Shown: one piece after another, positions 1 to 11,973 of the stretch
How positions within the stretch are numbered: position 1 is the stretch's first letter
How the letters are laid out: every line of letters begins with the position of its first letter
Origin: Pseudoalteromonas sp. T1lg48
Lineage (GTDB): Bacteria; Pseudomonadota; Gammaproteobacteria; Enterobacterales; Alteromonadaceae
Assembly (NCBI RefSeq): GCF_002964785.1
Contig: NZ_PQCC01000018.1
Span: 310,001-374,000 of the forward strand
Reading direction: 5' to 3'
Length of the DNA: 64,000 nucleotides
Made by a program: the position numbers and the translations under genes
The notes under the pieces: model-generated
Database searches by the model: none
Seen by the model: the letters and a program-made list of their open reading frames with translations, nothing else
Told to the model about the DNA's origin: nothing

Positions 1-981
<981 letters not shown>

Positions 982-995
<14 letters not shown>

Positions 996-2340
996 AGCGT
1001 TTACGCTCGCTTTGTTGGTCGCGTTCCTTTAGGTATTGCAGTTTATCCCCAATGCGTTTTTCCAGGCCCCTATCGCTTGGATGATAGTACTGGGTTGATG
1101 CTATCTCGGGGGGGAAGAAATTTTCGCCGGCTGCATAGGCGCCGGGTTCATCGTGGGCATAACGGTAATCGGCTCCAAATCCCTGCTCTTTCATCAGCGC
1201 CGTCGGTGCATTGCGCAAATGTAACGGCACATCAAGATCGGCGGTGGCCATGGCATGACGTTTTGCCTCATTAAAGGCGCAATAAACGGCGTTGCTTTTT
1301 GGTGCGCTGGCAAGATAAATGGTGGCTTGGGCGATGGCCCTTTCACCTTCGCTCGGGCCTACGCGGTGATAAATATCCCACGCGTTTAAAGCCACATCCA
1401 TGGCTTTAGGGTCCGCGGTACCTATATCCTCGGTGGCTATCGCCAATAAACGCCGCGCCACATAAAGGGGGTCACCACCGGCGGTAATAATACGGCAATA
1501 CCAGTAGAGGGCGCCATCCGGGCTTGAGCCCCGCACTGACTTGTGGAAAGCGGAAATTAAATCGTAATAATGGTCGCCGCCCTTGCCATAACGTGCCACC
1601 ATTTGCGGTGCGACCTGTTGCATTACCTGCGGATCGATCACCACGCCCTTACCCGCAACTGTCTCCTGAGCGCTGATGGCATAGGTAGCGGCCAGCTCAA
1701 GCAAATTCAGTACGCTGCGCGCATCCCCTCCGGCTCCCTGGCATAGCTGCTCCAGGCTGTCTTCGGCTACGCTGACCTTGGCATTTTTAAGCTCGCTATC
1801 CTGCGTCAGTGCCTGGTGCACAACAGCTTTGAGTTCATCGAGGCTGAGCTTTTTCAAGGTGTATACGCGCGCCCGGGAGAGCACCGCATTATTCAAGGCG
1901 AAGGAGGGGTTTTCGGTAGTGGCGCCGATAAAGATAAAGGTGCCATTTTCCACATAAGGTAACAGGGCGTCTTGCTGTGATTTATTAAAGCGATGCACTT
2001 CGTCCACAAACAACAAACTGCGACGCCCTTGTTGCAGGCTCATCTGTGCCTGCTCAACCGCTTCGCGTATATCCTTTACCCCGGCGGTGACCGCCGATAA
2101 AGTGATAAATTCGGCATCGCAGTGATGGGCAATAATATGTGCCAGGGTGGTTTTCCCCACACCCGGCGGCCCCCATAGGATTAGGCTGTGACAGTTACCG
2201 GTGGTAATGGCGCGATAAAGGGGTTGCTCGGGGCCAAGAATATGGCTTTGGCCTATGTATTGCTGTAAGGACGTTGGCCGCATGCGCGCCGCAAGTGGAC
2301 GCACATCGGGGGCAAAGTCGAGGGAAAAACTATTCGCCAC
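982..2340 (-). CDS. rarA: Replication-associated recombination protein A, AAA+ ATPase
   Basis: Clamp-loader-like AAA+ ATPase (MgsA/RarA/WRNIP1 family) acting at stalled replication forks. Walker [11 protein letters not shown] is near residues 56-65, Walker B with sensor [15 protein letters not shown] near 111-125, and the GATTENPSF sensor motif near 139-147. The C-terminal oligomerisation domain has the family signature [20 protein letters not shown]. Length of 452 aa is normal. The start is GTG at 2338-2340, overlapping the lolA stop by 11 bp; the downstream sequence aligns from this point with the known E. coli N-terminus, which supports this start. Confidence 0.95.
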
Positions 2341-2971
2341 TTAACTGGCTTCCTCGCTGCTCCCTTTGGTCATCAATAAAGACGTGCTCGGGAATGGTAA
2401 ATTCAAAACGCCCATCATCGATGTCACTATTGATTTCGCTGTCCTTGAACTCAAATTTAGAGCGCTGACCGGACTGATCGATAACCTCAAGAGCCGCTAT
2501 TTGCGCTTGGTCGTTAAAGTACAGGCTTAATTGCTCAACCTGGCCCTGCTCTTTGCTAATGGGCTTAACTGCAAATCCCTGGTCTATAGCGGTAATGGTA
2601 AATTTCTGCCACAACTGCTGGTCGTCCGTGGTCAATAAAATAAAGGGGGTATTGTCGATAAGCTTGGCGGTATCGAGCAGAGTTACCTGCTCGGCAAAGG
2701 GGTCGTAGTAATAGCTATCAACACCGTTAGACACAAACAGGGTTTCATCCGGTGTTTGTTGCTGCCAGCGGATCTTGCGAGGTTGCTCTAATTGCAAATG
2801 CCCCTGGCTTTGACTTACAAGCTCACCTTCCGGGTCAAAAACCTGCTGTGAGAAAGCGCTGCTCAGCGAGTTTAACTTGGATAATTTAGCCTTTAATGCC
2901 TGAGCGTCATCGGCTAAGGCCTGGGTCGCCGTTAGAGAAAAAAGCACAGCAGACATAAAAATACGTTTCAT
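2330..2971 (-). CDS. lolA: Outer-membrane lipoprotein carrier protein LolA
   Basis: Periplasmic chaperone that takes mature lipoproteins from the LolCDE complex and hands them to LolB at the outer membrane. A Sec signal peptide ([20 protein letters not shown]) ends at residue 20. The mature protein shows LolA features: [10 protein letters not shown], a [20 protein letters not shown] stretch and a WQKFTI strand. 213 aa is normal. It lies between ftsK and rarA as in other gammaproteobacteria. Its partners lolC, lolD and lolE are 24.1-27.3 kb into the same window. Confidence 0.95.
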   Translation of the reverse strand: MKRIFMSAVLFSLTATQALADDAQALKAKLSKLNSLSSAFSQQVFDPEGELVSQSQGHLQLEQPRKIRWQQQTPDETLFVSNGVDSYYYDPFAEQVTLLDTAKLIDNTPFILLTTDDQQLWQKFTITAIDQGFAVKPISKEQGQVEQLSLYFNDQAQIAALEVIDQSGQRSKFEFKDSEINSDIDDGRFEFTIPEHVFIDDQREQRGSQLSGE

Positions 2972-2991
2972 AATACCTCCATTACAGGCAA

Positions 2992-5655
2992 TTAATTGGC
3001 GTTGTTTTTCACCAATACTTCTCGGGTGCCATTGTGCCCCGGCGGGCTTACCAGCCCGGATATTTCCATTTGCTCGACTAGTCGAGCGGCACGGTTATAG
3101 CCAACGCGTAATTTACGCTGAACGCTGGAAACCGATACCCTTCCGCTTTCAATAACGAACGCCACAGCTTCATCGTAAAGTGGATCGGACTCGCCATCTT
3201 CATCTTCCGGTGTTTCACCGGGGAGTAAAACATCTTCCACCGCATCGCCATTGAGGATTTCATCCACATAATTTGGCTTGCCTCGGGCCTTCCAGTCGTT
3301 AACCACCGCATGCACCTCGTGGTCATCGACAAAGGCGCCATGCACGCGTATCGGAACGCTGGTGCCCGGCGGCAGATACAACATATCACCCATGCCTAAC
3401 AGATGTTCTGCGCCCTGCTGATCGAGAATTGTTCGCGAGTCAATTTTCGACGACACCTGAAACGCCATGCGAGTTGGAATATTGGCCTTTATCAGGCCGG
3501 TGATCACATCCACCGACGGTCGCTGTGTCGCCAGCACCAAATGTATACCTGCGGCACGAGCCTTCTGTGCGATACGGGCAATCAACTCTTCCACCTTTTT
3601 ACCGACTATCATCATCATGTCGGCAAATTCATCAATGACTACCACTATGCTGGGAAGCTTATCGAGCTCCTGCGGACCATCGGCCATACCGTCGGTGTCT
3701 TTGAACAGCGGGTCAAGAATAGGTTGTCCCGCTGCCTTTGCATCCAGCACCTTTTGGTTATAGCCCTTAAGATTACGCACCCCAAGCGCCGACATCAGCT
3801 TATAGCGACGCTCCATCTCGCCAACACACCAGCGCAGAGCATTAGCCGCTTCCTTCATATCGGTGACCACTTCACACAGAAGGTGCGGGATCCCTTCGTA
3901 CACCGAAAGCTCAAGCATTTTCGGGTCGATCATGATCAGGCGCACATCTTCCGGCGGCGACTTATAAAGCAAGCTTAAGATCATTACATTAACGCCCACT
4001 GACTTACCCGAACCTGTGGTACCGGCAACAAGCAGATGCGGCATTTTCGCCAAATCGGCAACTACTGGCTGGCCAGCAATATCCTTGCCCAGCACCATAG
4101 TCAAAGGCGATTTATTTTGCTCAAACTTAGGAGCATTAATTACCTCAGACAGGCGCACCACTTCACGGTGTTTGTTCGGCAACTCCAGACCCACATAGGT
4201 TTTGCCTGGTATTACCTCAACTACACGGACGCTGACCGCCGATAATGAACGAGCTAGGTCTTTGGCCAGACCGGAAATTTTTGCTACCTTGACACCAGGC
4301 GCTAAATCCAGCTCAAAGCGTGTAACCACGGGACCTGGGTATACCCCAACCACCGAGGCCTGTACGCCAAAGTCCTGTAACTTGGCCTCGACTAGGCGCG
4401 AAACCGCTTCTAGCTCTTCTTCGGAAATAGGGTTTTTTTGTTTATCCGGACGGTCAAGTAAGTCCAGAGACGGCAAAGGTGCCATGGGAGGCTGCTCGGC
4501 CATCAGTTGGTCAAACTTTTCTTTTGCCGACAGCGGCTTATTGTTCACTGCAGTGGATGGTGTTCGGTGCTGAGCCGCCTGCTGTGCATTGGCCGCTGCC
4601 GAGTGTGCAGACGCTTGGGCCCCGGGTTGTGCCAAAGGCTGGGTCTGCGTTTTCGCTAACGGCTGCTCACGGTCTAATTCGTTTAGTGCATCTACGGTAT
4701 CGAAGCCTTCGTCATCGATGGCGCTGAAGTTCATTTCTTCGGCGAAGATATCGTCCAGCTCATCTAACGCCGCATGCTGTTTTTTAGCCTTTGCAGGCGC
4801 TGCTTGCGAGGGCGAACCACCCTGATGCGCCTCAAATTCATCCACATATACTGGCTCAGCCTCGGCTTCTGATTTAGTCTCGGGGGCAAACATGGCTGCC
4901 GCCTTATCCAGTATCGATGCCGCTTTTTGTTTGGCTAGGTTTTTATCTTCCTGATCCTGGCTCAGTTCCCTGTCAGATTGCGCCTGTTCAATCATTGGCA
5001 CCCCAGAGGCGTTGCCTTCAATCGCCGGTTGCAACTCCGCCTGATCGTATTCCTCGCGCCACTGACCCCGTTTGCGTTGTAACCAATTCCATAGCCACAG
5101 TCCGGCCTTCATAACATAGGCACCCAAGGTATCGACAAATTGCACCCAGGAAATACCGGTGAGCAAGGTTAATCCGGCAAAAAAGAAGCACAGTAAAAGA
5201 ATAGAGGTGCCAGTAAAATTGAACGCGGGCATCATGGCGCCGGCGATTACATCCCCTACTACCCCACCGGATGAAAAGTAAAAAATATCGTCAAAATTAA
5301 CCGAACTGATTGCGGTGGCGCTAAGCACAAACAATACCAAACCAATTAGGCGCAAAGCCAAGGTAATGTAATCAAGACGCAACACTTGGTGAGGGCGTTT
5401 AAAAGCAAAATAGCCGAATAACTGAACTCCGGCGGGCACTAAAAAGGCAAGCCAGCCAAAACTAAAGAGGAGAATATCCGCCAACCAGGCGCCCGCGGTG
5501 CCGGTAATATTTTTCACGTCGACAAATTCGCCGGTTTGAGACCAGGATGGGTCGGCAGGATCAAAGCTGATGAGCGCACATAAAATAAAAATGGCAAAGG
5601 CGGTGCTCATAATTAAGCCCGTCTCAAGCAGTCTTTGTACACCGTTTAGGCGCAT
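2992..5655 (-). CDS. ftsK: DNA translocase FtsK
   Basis: Divisome-linked DNA pump that clears chromosome termini and activates XerCD at dif. Membrane segments occupy residues 15-190, followed by a variable linker (about 200-400) rich in Ala, Gln and Glu. The motor domain carries Walker A GTTGSGKS at 545-552 and Walker [17 protein letters not shown]. The C-terminal gamma winged helix (about 825-887) contains [18 protein letters not shown], which reads KOPS. 887 aa is shorter than E. coli FtsK because the linker is short. Together with the neighbouring lrp and lolA this is the standard gamma-proteobacterial locus. Confidence 0.97.
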   Translation of the reverse strand: MRLNGVQRLLETGLIMSTAFAIFILCALISFDPADPSWSQTGEFVDVKNITGTAGAWLADILLFSFGWLAFLVPAGVQLFGYFAFKRPHQVLRLDYITLALRLIGLVLFVLSATAISSVNFDDIFYFSSGGVVGDVIAGAMMPAFNFTGTSILLLCFFFAGLTLLTGISWVQFVDTLGAYVMKAGLWLWNWLQRKRGQWREEYDQAELQPAIEGNASGVPMIEQAQSDRELSQDQEDKNLAKQKAASILDKAAAMFAPETKSEAEAEPVYVDEFEAHQGGSPSQAAPAKAKKQHAALDELDDIFAEEMNFSAIDDEGFDTVDALNELDREQPLAKTQTQPLAQPGAQASAHSAAANAQQAAQHRTPSTAVNNKPLSAKEKFDQLMAEQPPMAPLPSLDLLDRPDKQKNPISEEELEAVSRLVEAKLQDFGVQASVVGVYPGPVVTRFELDLAPGVKVAKISGLAKDLARSLSAVSVRVVEVIPGKTYVGLELPNKHREVVRLSEVINAPKFEQNKSPLTMVLGKDIAGQPVVADLAKMPHLLVAGTTGSGKSVGVNVMILSLLYKSPPEDVRLIMIDPKMLELSVYEGIPHLLCEVVTDMKEAANALRWCVGEMERRYKLMSALGVRNLKGYNQKVLDAKAAGQPILDPLFKDTDGMADGPQELDKLPSIVVVIDEFADMMMIVGKKVEELIARIAQKARAAGIHLVLATQRPSVDVITGLIKANIPTRMAFQVSSKIDSRTILDQQGAEHLLGMGDMLYLPPGTSVPIRVHGAFVDDHEVHAVVNDWKARGKPNYVDEILNGDAVEDVLLPGETPEDEDGESDPLYDEAVAFVIESGRVSVSSVQRKLRVGYNRAARLVEQMEISGLVSPPGHNGTREVLVKNNAN

Positions 5656-5778
5656 ATTCCATTATCCTTATTTTTTATCTAGATACTTCAGCGCAATACC
5701 CTTACCTTACCAATTCTAAGCACATTATGCACTGGGTTTATAATCAGTAATTGTAATTGCAACGCTCGGCTTATGCCT

Positions 5779-6261
5779 CTATTCCGGCACCTGGGGACGT
5801 ATGATCAAGGCTTCCTCACCTTTGACCTCTTCCATTACCACATAGGTGCGACTCTCACTGATGTTTGGCAGCTTTAAGAGAATGTCGCCAAGCACCTGAC
5901 GGTATTCAGACATATCGGTTACCCGAGTCTTCAATAGAAAATCGAAATTACCGGAGACCAGGTGACACTCCACGATTTCATCATGTTTTTTCACCGCCTG
6001 ATTAAACTCATCAAACACATCCGGTGAGGTCTTGGTAATGGTAACCTCAACATACACCAATAAGCCCTGGCCCAATTTCGCTGGATCCACCACTGCCTTA
6101 TAGCCTCGAATATATCCTTCGCGCTCCAGCTTTTTCACTCGCTCCAAACAAGGGGTTGCGCTCAAGCCGATACGTTTGGCCAATTCAACATTTGAAATCC
6201 GCCCGTCACGCTGTAATTCGACTAAAATTTTACGGTCTATTCGATCGAGTTGTTGATGCAT
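5779..6261 (-). CDS. lrp: Leucine-responsive regulatory protein Lrp
   Basis: Feast/famine global regulator with an N-terminal helix-turn-helix (GRISNVELAKRIGLSATPCLERVKKLE, about residues 20-47) and a C-terminal RAM/AsnC ligand-binding domain (ECHLVSGNFDFLLKTR, SRTYVVMEEVK). 160 aa is normal. It is divergent from ald, and the 142-bp gap carries an inverted repeat that could be its operator. The position next to ftsK supports true Lrp rather than a paralogue such as AsnC, although the N-terminus is shorter than in E. coli. Confidence 0.92.
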   Translation of the reverse strand: MHQQLDRIDRKILVELQRDGRISNVELAKRIGLSATPCLERVKKLEREGYIRGYKAVVDPAKLGQGLLVYVEVTITKTSPDVFDEFNQAVKKHDEIVECHLVSGNFDFLLKTRVTDMSEYRQVLGDILLKLPNISESRTYVVMEEVKGEEALIIRPQVPE

Positions 6262-6328
6262 AGTTGATAATAGTTAATTGCACTGAATTTAGAGTTAATA
6301 AAGTTTAATACACTGGACACAGATTGCA

Positions 6329-6349
6329 AAATAGTGAGACACACTATTT
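6329..6349. promoter_or_regulatory. Inverted repeat between lrp and ald, candidate Lrp operator
   Basis: A perfect 8-bp inverted repeat, AAATAGTG (6329-6336) and CACTATTT (6342-6349), is separated by 5 bp. A third similar half-site, CAATAGTG, follows near 6361. It sits 55 bp before the ald start in the divergent lrp-ald gap. Lrp commonly activates alanine and amino-acid catabolism genes, so binding by the neighbouring Lrp is inferred, not shown. Confidence 0.45.
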
Positions 6350-6403
6350 GGCCATATGTACAATAGTGAAAAATTTTTCCGTTCAAAAAAGGTATAGTTA
6401 CTT

Positions 6404-7525
6404 ATGATAATCGGTGTACCAAAAGAGATTAAAAACCACGAGTACCGTGTGGGTATGATCCCAGCAAGCGCACGCGAGCTGATCAACCACGGTCACGAAG
6501 TGATCGTTGAAACCAACGCGGGCTTAGGTATTGGCTTTACCGACGAAGACTATATTGAAGTTGGCGCTAAAATCTTGCCAACCGCAGCTGAGATTTTCGC
6601 TCAAGCTGAAATGATCATCAAAGTAAAAGAGCCGCAAGCCGTTGAGCGTGCGATGCTTCGTAAAGATCAAATCCTATTTACTTACCTGCACCTAGCACCG
6701 GATCTTCCTCAGACCGAAGACCTTGTGAAAAGTGGCGCTATCTGTATCGCTTACGAAACTGTAACCGATGCCAAAGGCGGTCTTCCGCTTCTAGCACCTA
6801 TGTCAGAAGTTGCCGGCCGTATGTCTATTCAAGCCGGTGCTCAGGCGCTAGAGAAGTCTAAGCAAGGTCTTGGTATGCTTCTAGGTGGCGTTCCTGGCGT
6901 TGAACCTGCCAAGGTTGTTGTTATCGGTGGCGGTATGGTTGGTCGTAACGCGGCGCAAATGGCTGTTGGCCTAGGTGCTGACGTAACCATCCTTGACCGT
7001 AACATCGACGTACTACGTAGCCTTAACGCTCAGTTTGGTTCATTGGCTAAAGTTGTTTATTCAACCGCTGACGCCCTTGAGAAGCACGTAGTTGACGCCG
7101 ACCTAGTTATCGGTGGCGTACTAATCCCAGGTGCTGCTGCGCCTAAGCTAGTGACTGCAGAGCACATCAAAGCAATGAAGCCTGGTGCCGCTATCGTTGA
7201 CGTAGCCATCGACCAAGGCGGTTGTATCGCCACTTCTAAGCCGACTACACACGATGAGCCTACCTACATCGTTGATGATGTTGTTCACTACTGTGTTGCT
7301 AACATGCCTGGCGCTGTACCACGCACGTCAACATTTGCCTTGAATAACGCAACACTGCCTTACATCATCAAGCTAGCCAACAAAGGCTATAAGCAAGCAC
7401 TACTTGAAGACAAGCACTTCCTAGAAGGCTTGAACGTGATCAAGGGTAAGGTAACGTACAAAGAAGTAGCAGAAGCCTTCAACATGGAATATGTTGACCC
7501 ACGCACTGCCGTTGAAACACTTTAA
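6404..7525 (+). CDS. ald: Alanine dehydrogenase
   Basis: NAD-dependent oxidative deamination of L-alanine to pyruvate and ammonia (and the reverse). The N-terminus [10 protein letters not shown] is the family signature. Catalytic Lys75 (IKVKEP) and His96 (TYLHLA) are present, and the Rossmann nucleotide-binding motif [15 protein letters not shown] is near 173-187. 373 aa is normal. Codon use is rich in favoured codons (GGT, CGT, AAC), suggesting high expression. The divergent lrp and the operator-like repeat upstream suggest Lrp control. A strong terminator follows. Confidence 0.97.
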   Translation: MIIGVPKEIKNHEYRVGMIPASARELINHGHEVIVETNAGLGIGFTDEDYIEVGAKILPTAAEIFAQAEMIIKVKEPQAVERAMLRKDQILFTYLHLAPDLPQTEDLVKSGAICIAYETVTDAKGGLPLLAPMSEVAGRMSIQAGAQALEKSKQGLGMLLGGVPGVEPAKVVVIGGGMVGRNAAQMAVGLGADVTILDRNIDVLRSLNAQFGSLAKVVYSTADALEKHVVDADLVIGGVLIPGAAAPKLVTAEHIKAMKPGAAIVDVAIDQGGCIATSKPTTHDEPTYIVDDVVHYCVANMPGAVPRTSTFALNNATLPYIIKLANKGYKQALLEDKHFLEGLNVIKGKVTYKEVAEAFNMEYVDPRTAVETL

Positions 7526-7543
7526 TTTATAGCTAGTGTTTAC

Positions 7544-7571
7544 AAAAAACCCGCCTATTGGCGGGTTTTTT
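7544..7571. terminator. Bidirectional terminator between ald and pssA
   Basis: Stem CCCGCC (7550-7555), loop TATT, GGCGGG, flanked by an A6 run on one side and a T6 run on the other. It works in both directions and separates the convergent ald and pssA genes. Confidence 0.9.
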
Positions 7572-7593
7572 ATTTGCTTAAGATTTTAAAAAG

Positions 7594-8919
7594 CTAGATA
7601 AAGCGCTTGATAATAAAATCGACCTTTACCCGTTTAGCCTGACCCAATATCTTTTGTACCGGCTCCGGATAATCGCTCAGTTGCTCAAGTTCGGTGTAGC
7701 TTTCTAGTCGCGTACAATGTGCCATGATGGCCGCTTTTTCTCGCCCTACCGCGTCGCTTATCTGACCTTTTTTATCGTCGATAAAAATACCGTTTTCGAT
7801 ATCCAGGCCCCAAGCTCTGGGGTTCAAGTTATGGCCACTCAGCAGGTGGTAGCGGTTATCCGAGCAAATGCCTTTAAGGTGAAACGAGTTATTATCGTGT
7901 TTCCATAAGTACACATTGAGGTTACCGGCCTCAACATAGCGCTGCTGAGTTTTTAAAAACTTAGCCAAGATGGTTTCGTATAAATATGGCAGCGCCCCGA
8001 CCTTGGAAAATTTTTCCTCGGGTGGAATATAAAAATCATTGGCGGTTTTATCCCCAACCACTATCGTGACCTGCTTACCTTGGCGTAACAGTCTGCGCAG
8101 GGCGCGTAACAAAGGCGTAGGGAAATTAAAGTAAGGGGTGTAAAGCACCAACTCCTGCTCGGTGATATCGAACAACTGCTTGATCAAACGATTGAGCTTG
8201 TTGTTTCTGCGCCCCAAGCCGATAAAAGGTCGCACCGTCAAATCGCCATCATGATCACTTTGCGCAAGTGTGTAACTGGCTTTTTTAAGAGCCTTAACCA
8301 ATTGGCGATGAGCACCCTTGATATCAATAAATTTGGGAATGGGTCTGGTGTCTAGACGCGGTACCGCCTCGCTGGCCAGCAAGGTGTTTTCGGTAAATTC
8401 AACAAAGGCATCGCATAACTGTGGTTGTCTTATTAGGAAATAACGATCCAGGCGATATTTATCAAAGTACTGCAGATAGACATTATTAAGGCTGGCACCG
8501 CTATAGAGCAAGGTGTCGTCGATGACAAAGCCTTTCAAGTGAAGCACACCAAATAGCTCTTTGGCTTTTACCGGCACACCATAAACCTGCACATTAGACT
8601 GATGTTCCTCAAGCGCCTTATGATAGAGAGCTGCATTGCCTTCACTGGCCGCAGCACCAATGAGACCTCGTTGGGCACGATGAAAATCGACCAATACCTT
8701 GATTTCTAAATCGGGATTATTACGCGAGGCGGTGTGCAGCGCTTCGAGAACTTCACGCCCGGCTTCATCATCCTGCAAATATAACGCAGTGATGTAGATG
8801 CGGTGCTTCGCGTTTGCGATTAGTTCAAGTAGCTTGGTTCGATAGCTTTTTGCATCAAGTAGTATGTCGATATCTTGTTGTTCGAGGCCATAGCCTGCTT
8901 GATGTTGCCAAAAATACAT
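7594..8919 (-). CDS. pssA: Phosphatidylserine synthase (CDP-diacylglycerol-serine O-phosphatidyltransferase)
   Basis: Makes phosphatidylserine from CDP-diacylglycerol and serine, the committed step to phosphatidylethanolamine. It is the phospholipase D superfamily type: two HKD motifs are visible, HLKGFVIDD (His127, Lys129, Asp134) and FHLKGICSDN near residue 350. 441 aa is close to E. coli PssA (451). It is monocistronic, convergent with ald. No signal peptide or membrane segment, as expected for a peripheral enzyme. Confidence 0.92.
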   Translation of the reverse strand: MYFWQHQAGYGLEQQDIDILLDAKSYRTKLLELIANAKHRIYITALYLQDDEAGREVLEALHTASRNNPDLEIKVLVDFHRAQRGLIGAAASEGNAALYHKALEEHQSNVQVYGVPVKAKELFGVLHLKGFVIDDTLLYSGASLNNVYLQYFDKYRLDRYFLIRQPQLCDAFVEFTENTLLASEAVPRLDTRPIPKFIDIKGAHRQLVKALKKASYTLAQSDHDGDLTVRPFIGLGRRNNKLNRLIKQLFDITEQELVLYTPYFNFPTPLLRALRRLLRQGKQVTIVVGDKTANDFYIPPEEKFSKVGALPYLYETILAKFLKTQQRYVEAGNLNVYLWKHDNNSFHLKGICSDNRYHLLSGHNLNPRAWGLDIENGIFIDDKKGQISDAVGREKAAIMAHCTRLESYTELEQLSDYPEPVQKILGQAKRVKVDFIIKRFI

Positions 8920-9166
8920 AAGGCCCTTATTTTTCTGCGTCGCCGCCAGCTTAGCGCTATGAGCGAGTTTTTATTTGCCTAGAACATAGCAAAAAAAATA
9001 TCTAAGGTCATGAAATAACGTTTAGGCTGTCGCTATTTGCTGTTTAATCACACAGTACAGTTATTTTGACAGCTTAAGTATTTATGCAAATGGAAAATTC
9101 GTAATTTTATTTACATATGGATTGTTTTTCTTAGAATCACCCGCATAACCTAATTCTATAAATTAA

Positions 9167-10129
<963 letters not shown>

Positions 10130-10136
10130 AATAGAT

Positions 10137-10157
10137 GGGGCTTCGGCCCCACTTTTC
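10137..10157 (+). terminator. trxB terminator reaching into the aat leader
   Basis: GGGGC, tetraloop TTCG, GCCCC (10137-10150), then ACTTTTCT. The stable UUCG-type hairpin ends only 8 bases before the aat ATG at 10159, so it may both end trxB transcripts and limit aat translation from read-through. Confidence 0.6.
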
Positions 10158-10158
10158 T

Positions 10159-10867
10159 ATGACTCAATATTTGCATTATCTTGGCAGCGTTGCCGATGGT
10201 TTCCCCGACCCCAACACCGCCCTGACCCAACCCGATGGCCTACTTGCCATAGGCGGTTGTTTATCGCTTGCACGCTTACAGCAAGCCTATCAACAAGGTA
10301 TTTTCCCCTGGTACAGCGAAGGTGAGCCGTTAATGTGGTGGTCCCCCAGTGAGCGCGCCATCATTGAACTCGATGAATTTCACGTCAGCCGCAGCCTGAA
10401 AAAGGCAGCACGTCGTCTCAATACTCGGGTTACCATTAATACCTGTTTTGCCGATGTGATACATGCCTGCAAGACGCAACGCCAAGACACAGAGGGTACC
10501 TGGATCACCGACGCCATGGAACAAGCGTATATTCACGCCCACGAAAATGGCCTGGCCCACAGTGTGGAGGTGTGGCAAGGCGATACTCTGGTCGGCGGCC
10601 TGTACGGCATCATGCAATCGTCGGTTTTTTGCGGTGAGTCGATGTTTTTCCATGTCCCTGAGTGCTCCAAGTTAGCCATGTGGGCACTGGTTGAATTATT
10701 AAAGGCCCATCAAGGTGCCTTTATCGATTGTCAGTTAATGAACCCCTACCTGGCGCAATTAGGGGCAAAGGCCCTTCCACGCCAGCAATTCTTGACTAAA
10801 CTAAAGGAAAGTAACCATCAGTCGATAAACTTGTCGTTTTGGCAAGCTCGGCAGTTAGAGACTCCTT

Positions 10868-10890
<23 letters not shown>
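10159..10890 (+). CDS. aat: Leucyl/phenylalanyl-tRNA-protein transferase
   Basis: Transfers Leu or Phe from tRNA to proteins with N-terminal Arg or Lys, creating an N-degron. Family motifs: ALTQPDGLLAIGG, QGIFPWYSEGEPLMWWSP, EGTWITDAM, FCGESMF and FIDCQLMNPYLAQLGA. The 243-aa form starting at ATG 10159 matches the known N-terminus; the ATG at 10135 would put the trxB terminator inside the gene. The 3' end overlaps bpt by 23 bp, indicating coupling. Confidence 0.94.
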
Positions 10891-11888
<998 letters not shown>

Positions 11889-11915
11889 TATGCCTGCACG
11901 CTAAGCCGATTTAGC

Positions 11916-11943
11916 AAAAAGCCCAGCAACTGCTGGGCTTTTT
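11916..11943. terminator. Bidirectional terminator between infA and clpA
   Basis: AAAAA, stem GCCCAGCA, loop ACT-like, TGCTGGGC, then TTTTT. The symmetric A and T runs make it usable by both convergent genes. Confidence 0.92.
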
Positions 11944-11973
11944 GTTATCTTTTTTTTGGCTTACGATAAATGG

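Noticed and set aside
3403-3978. 191-codon open frame on the plus strand
   Set aside because: Antisense to the conserved FtsK motor domain; no recognisable protein features.
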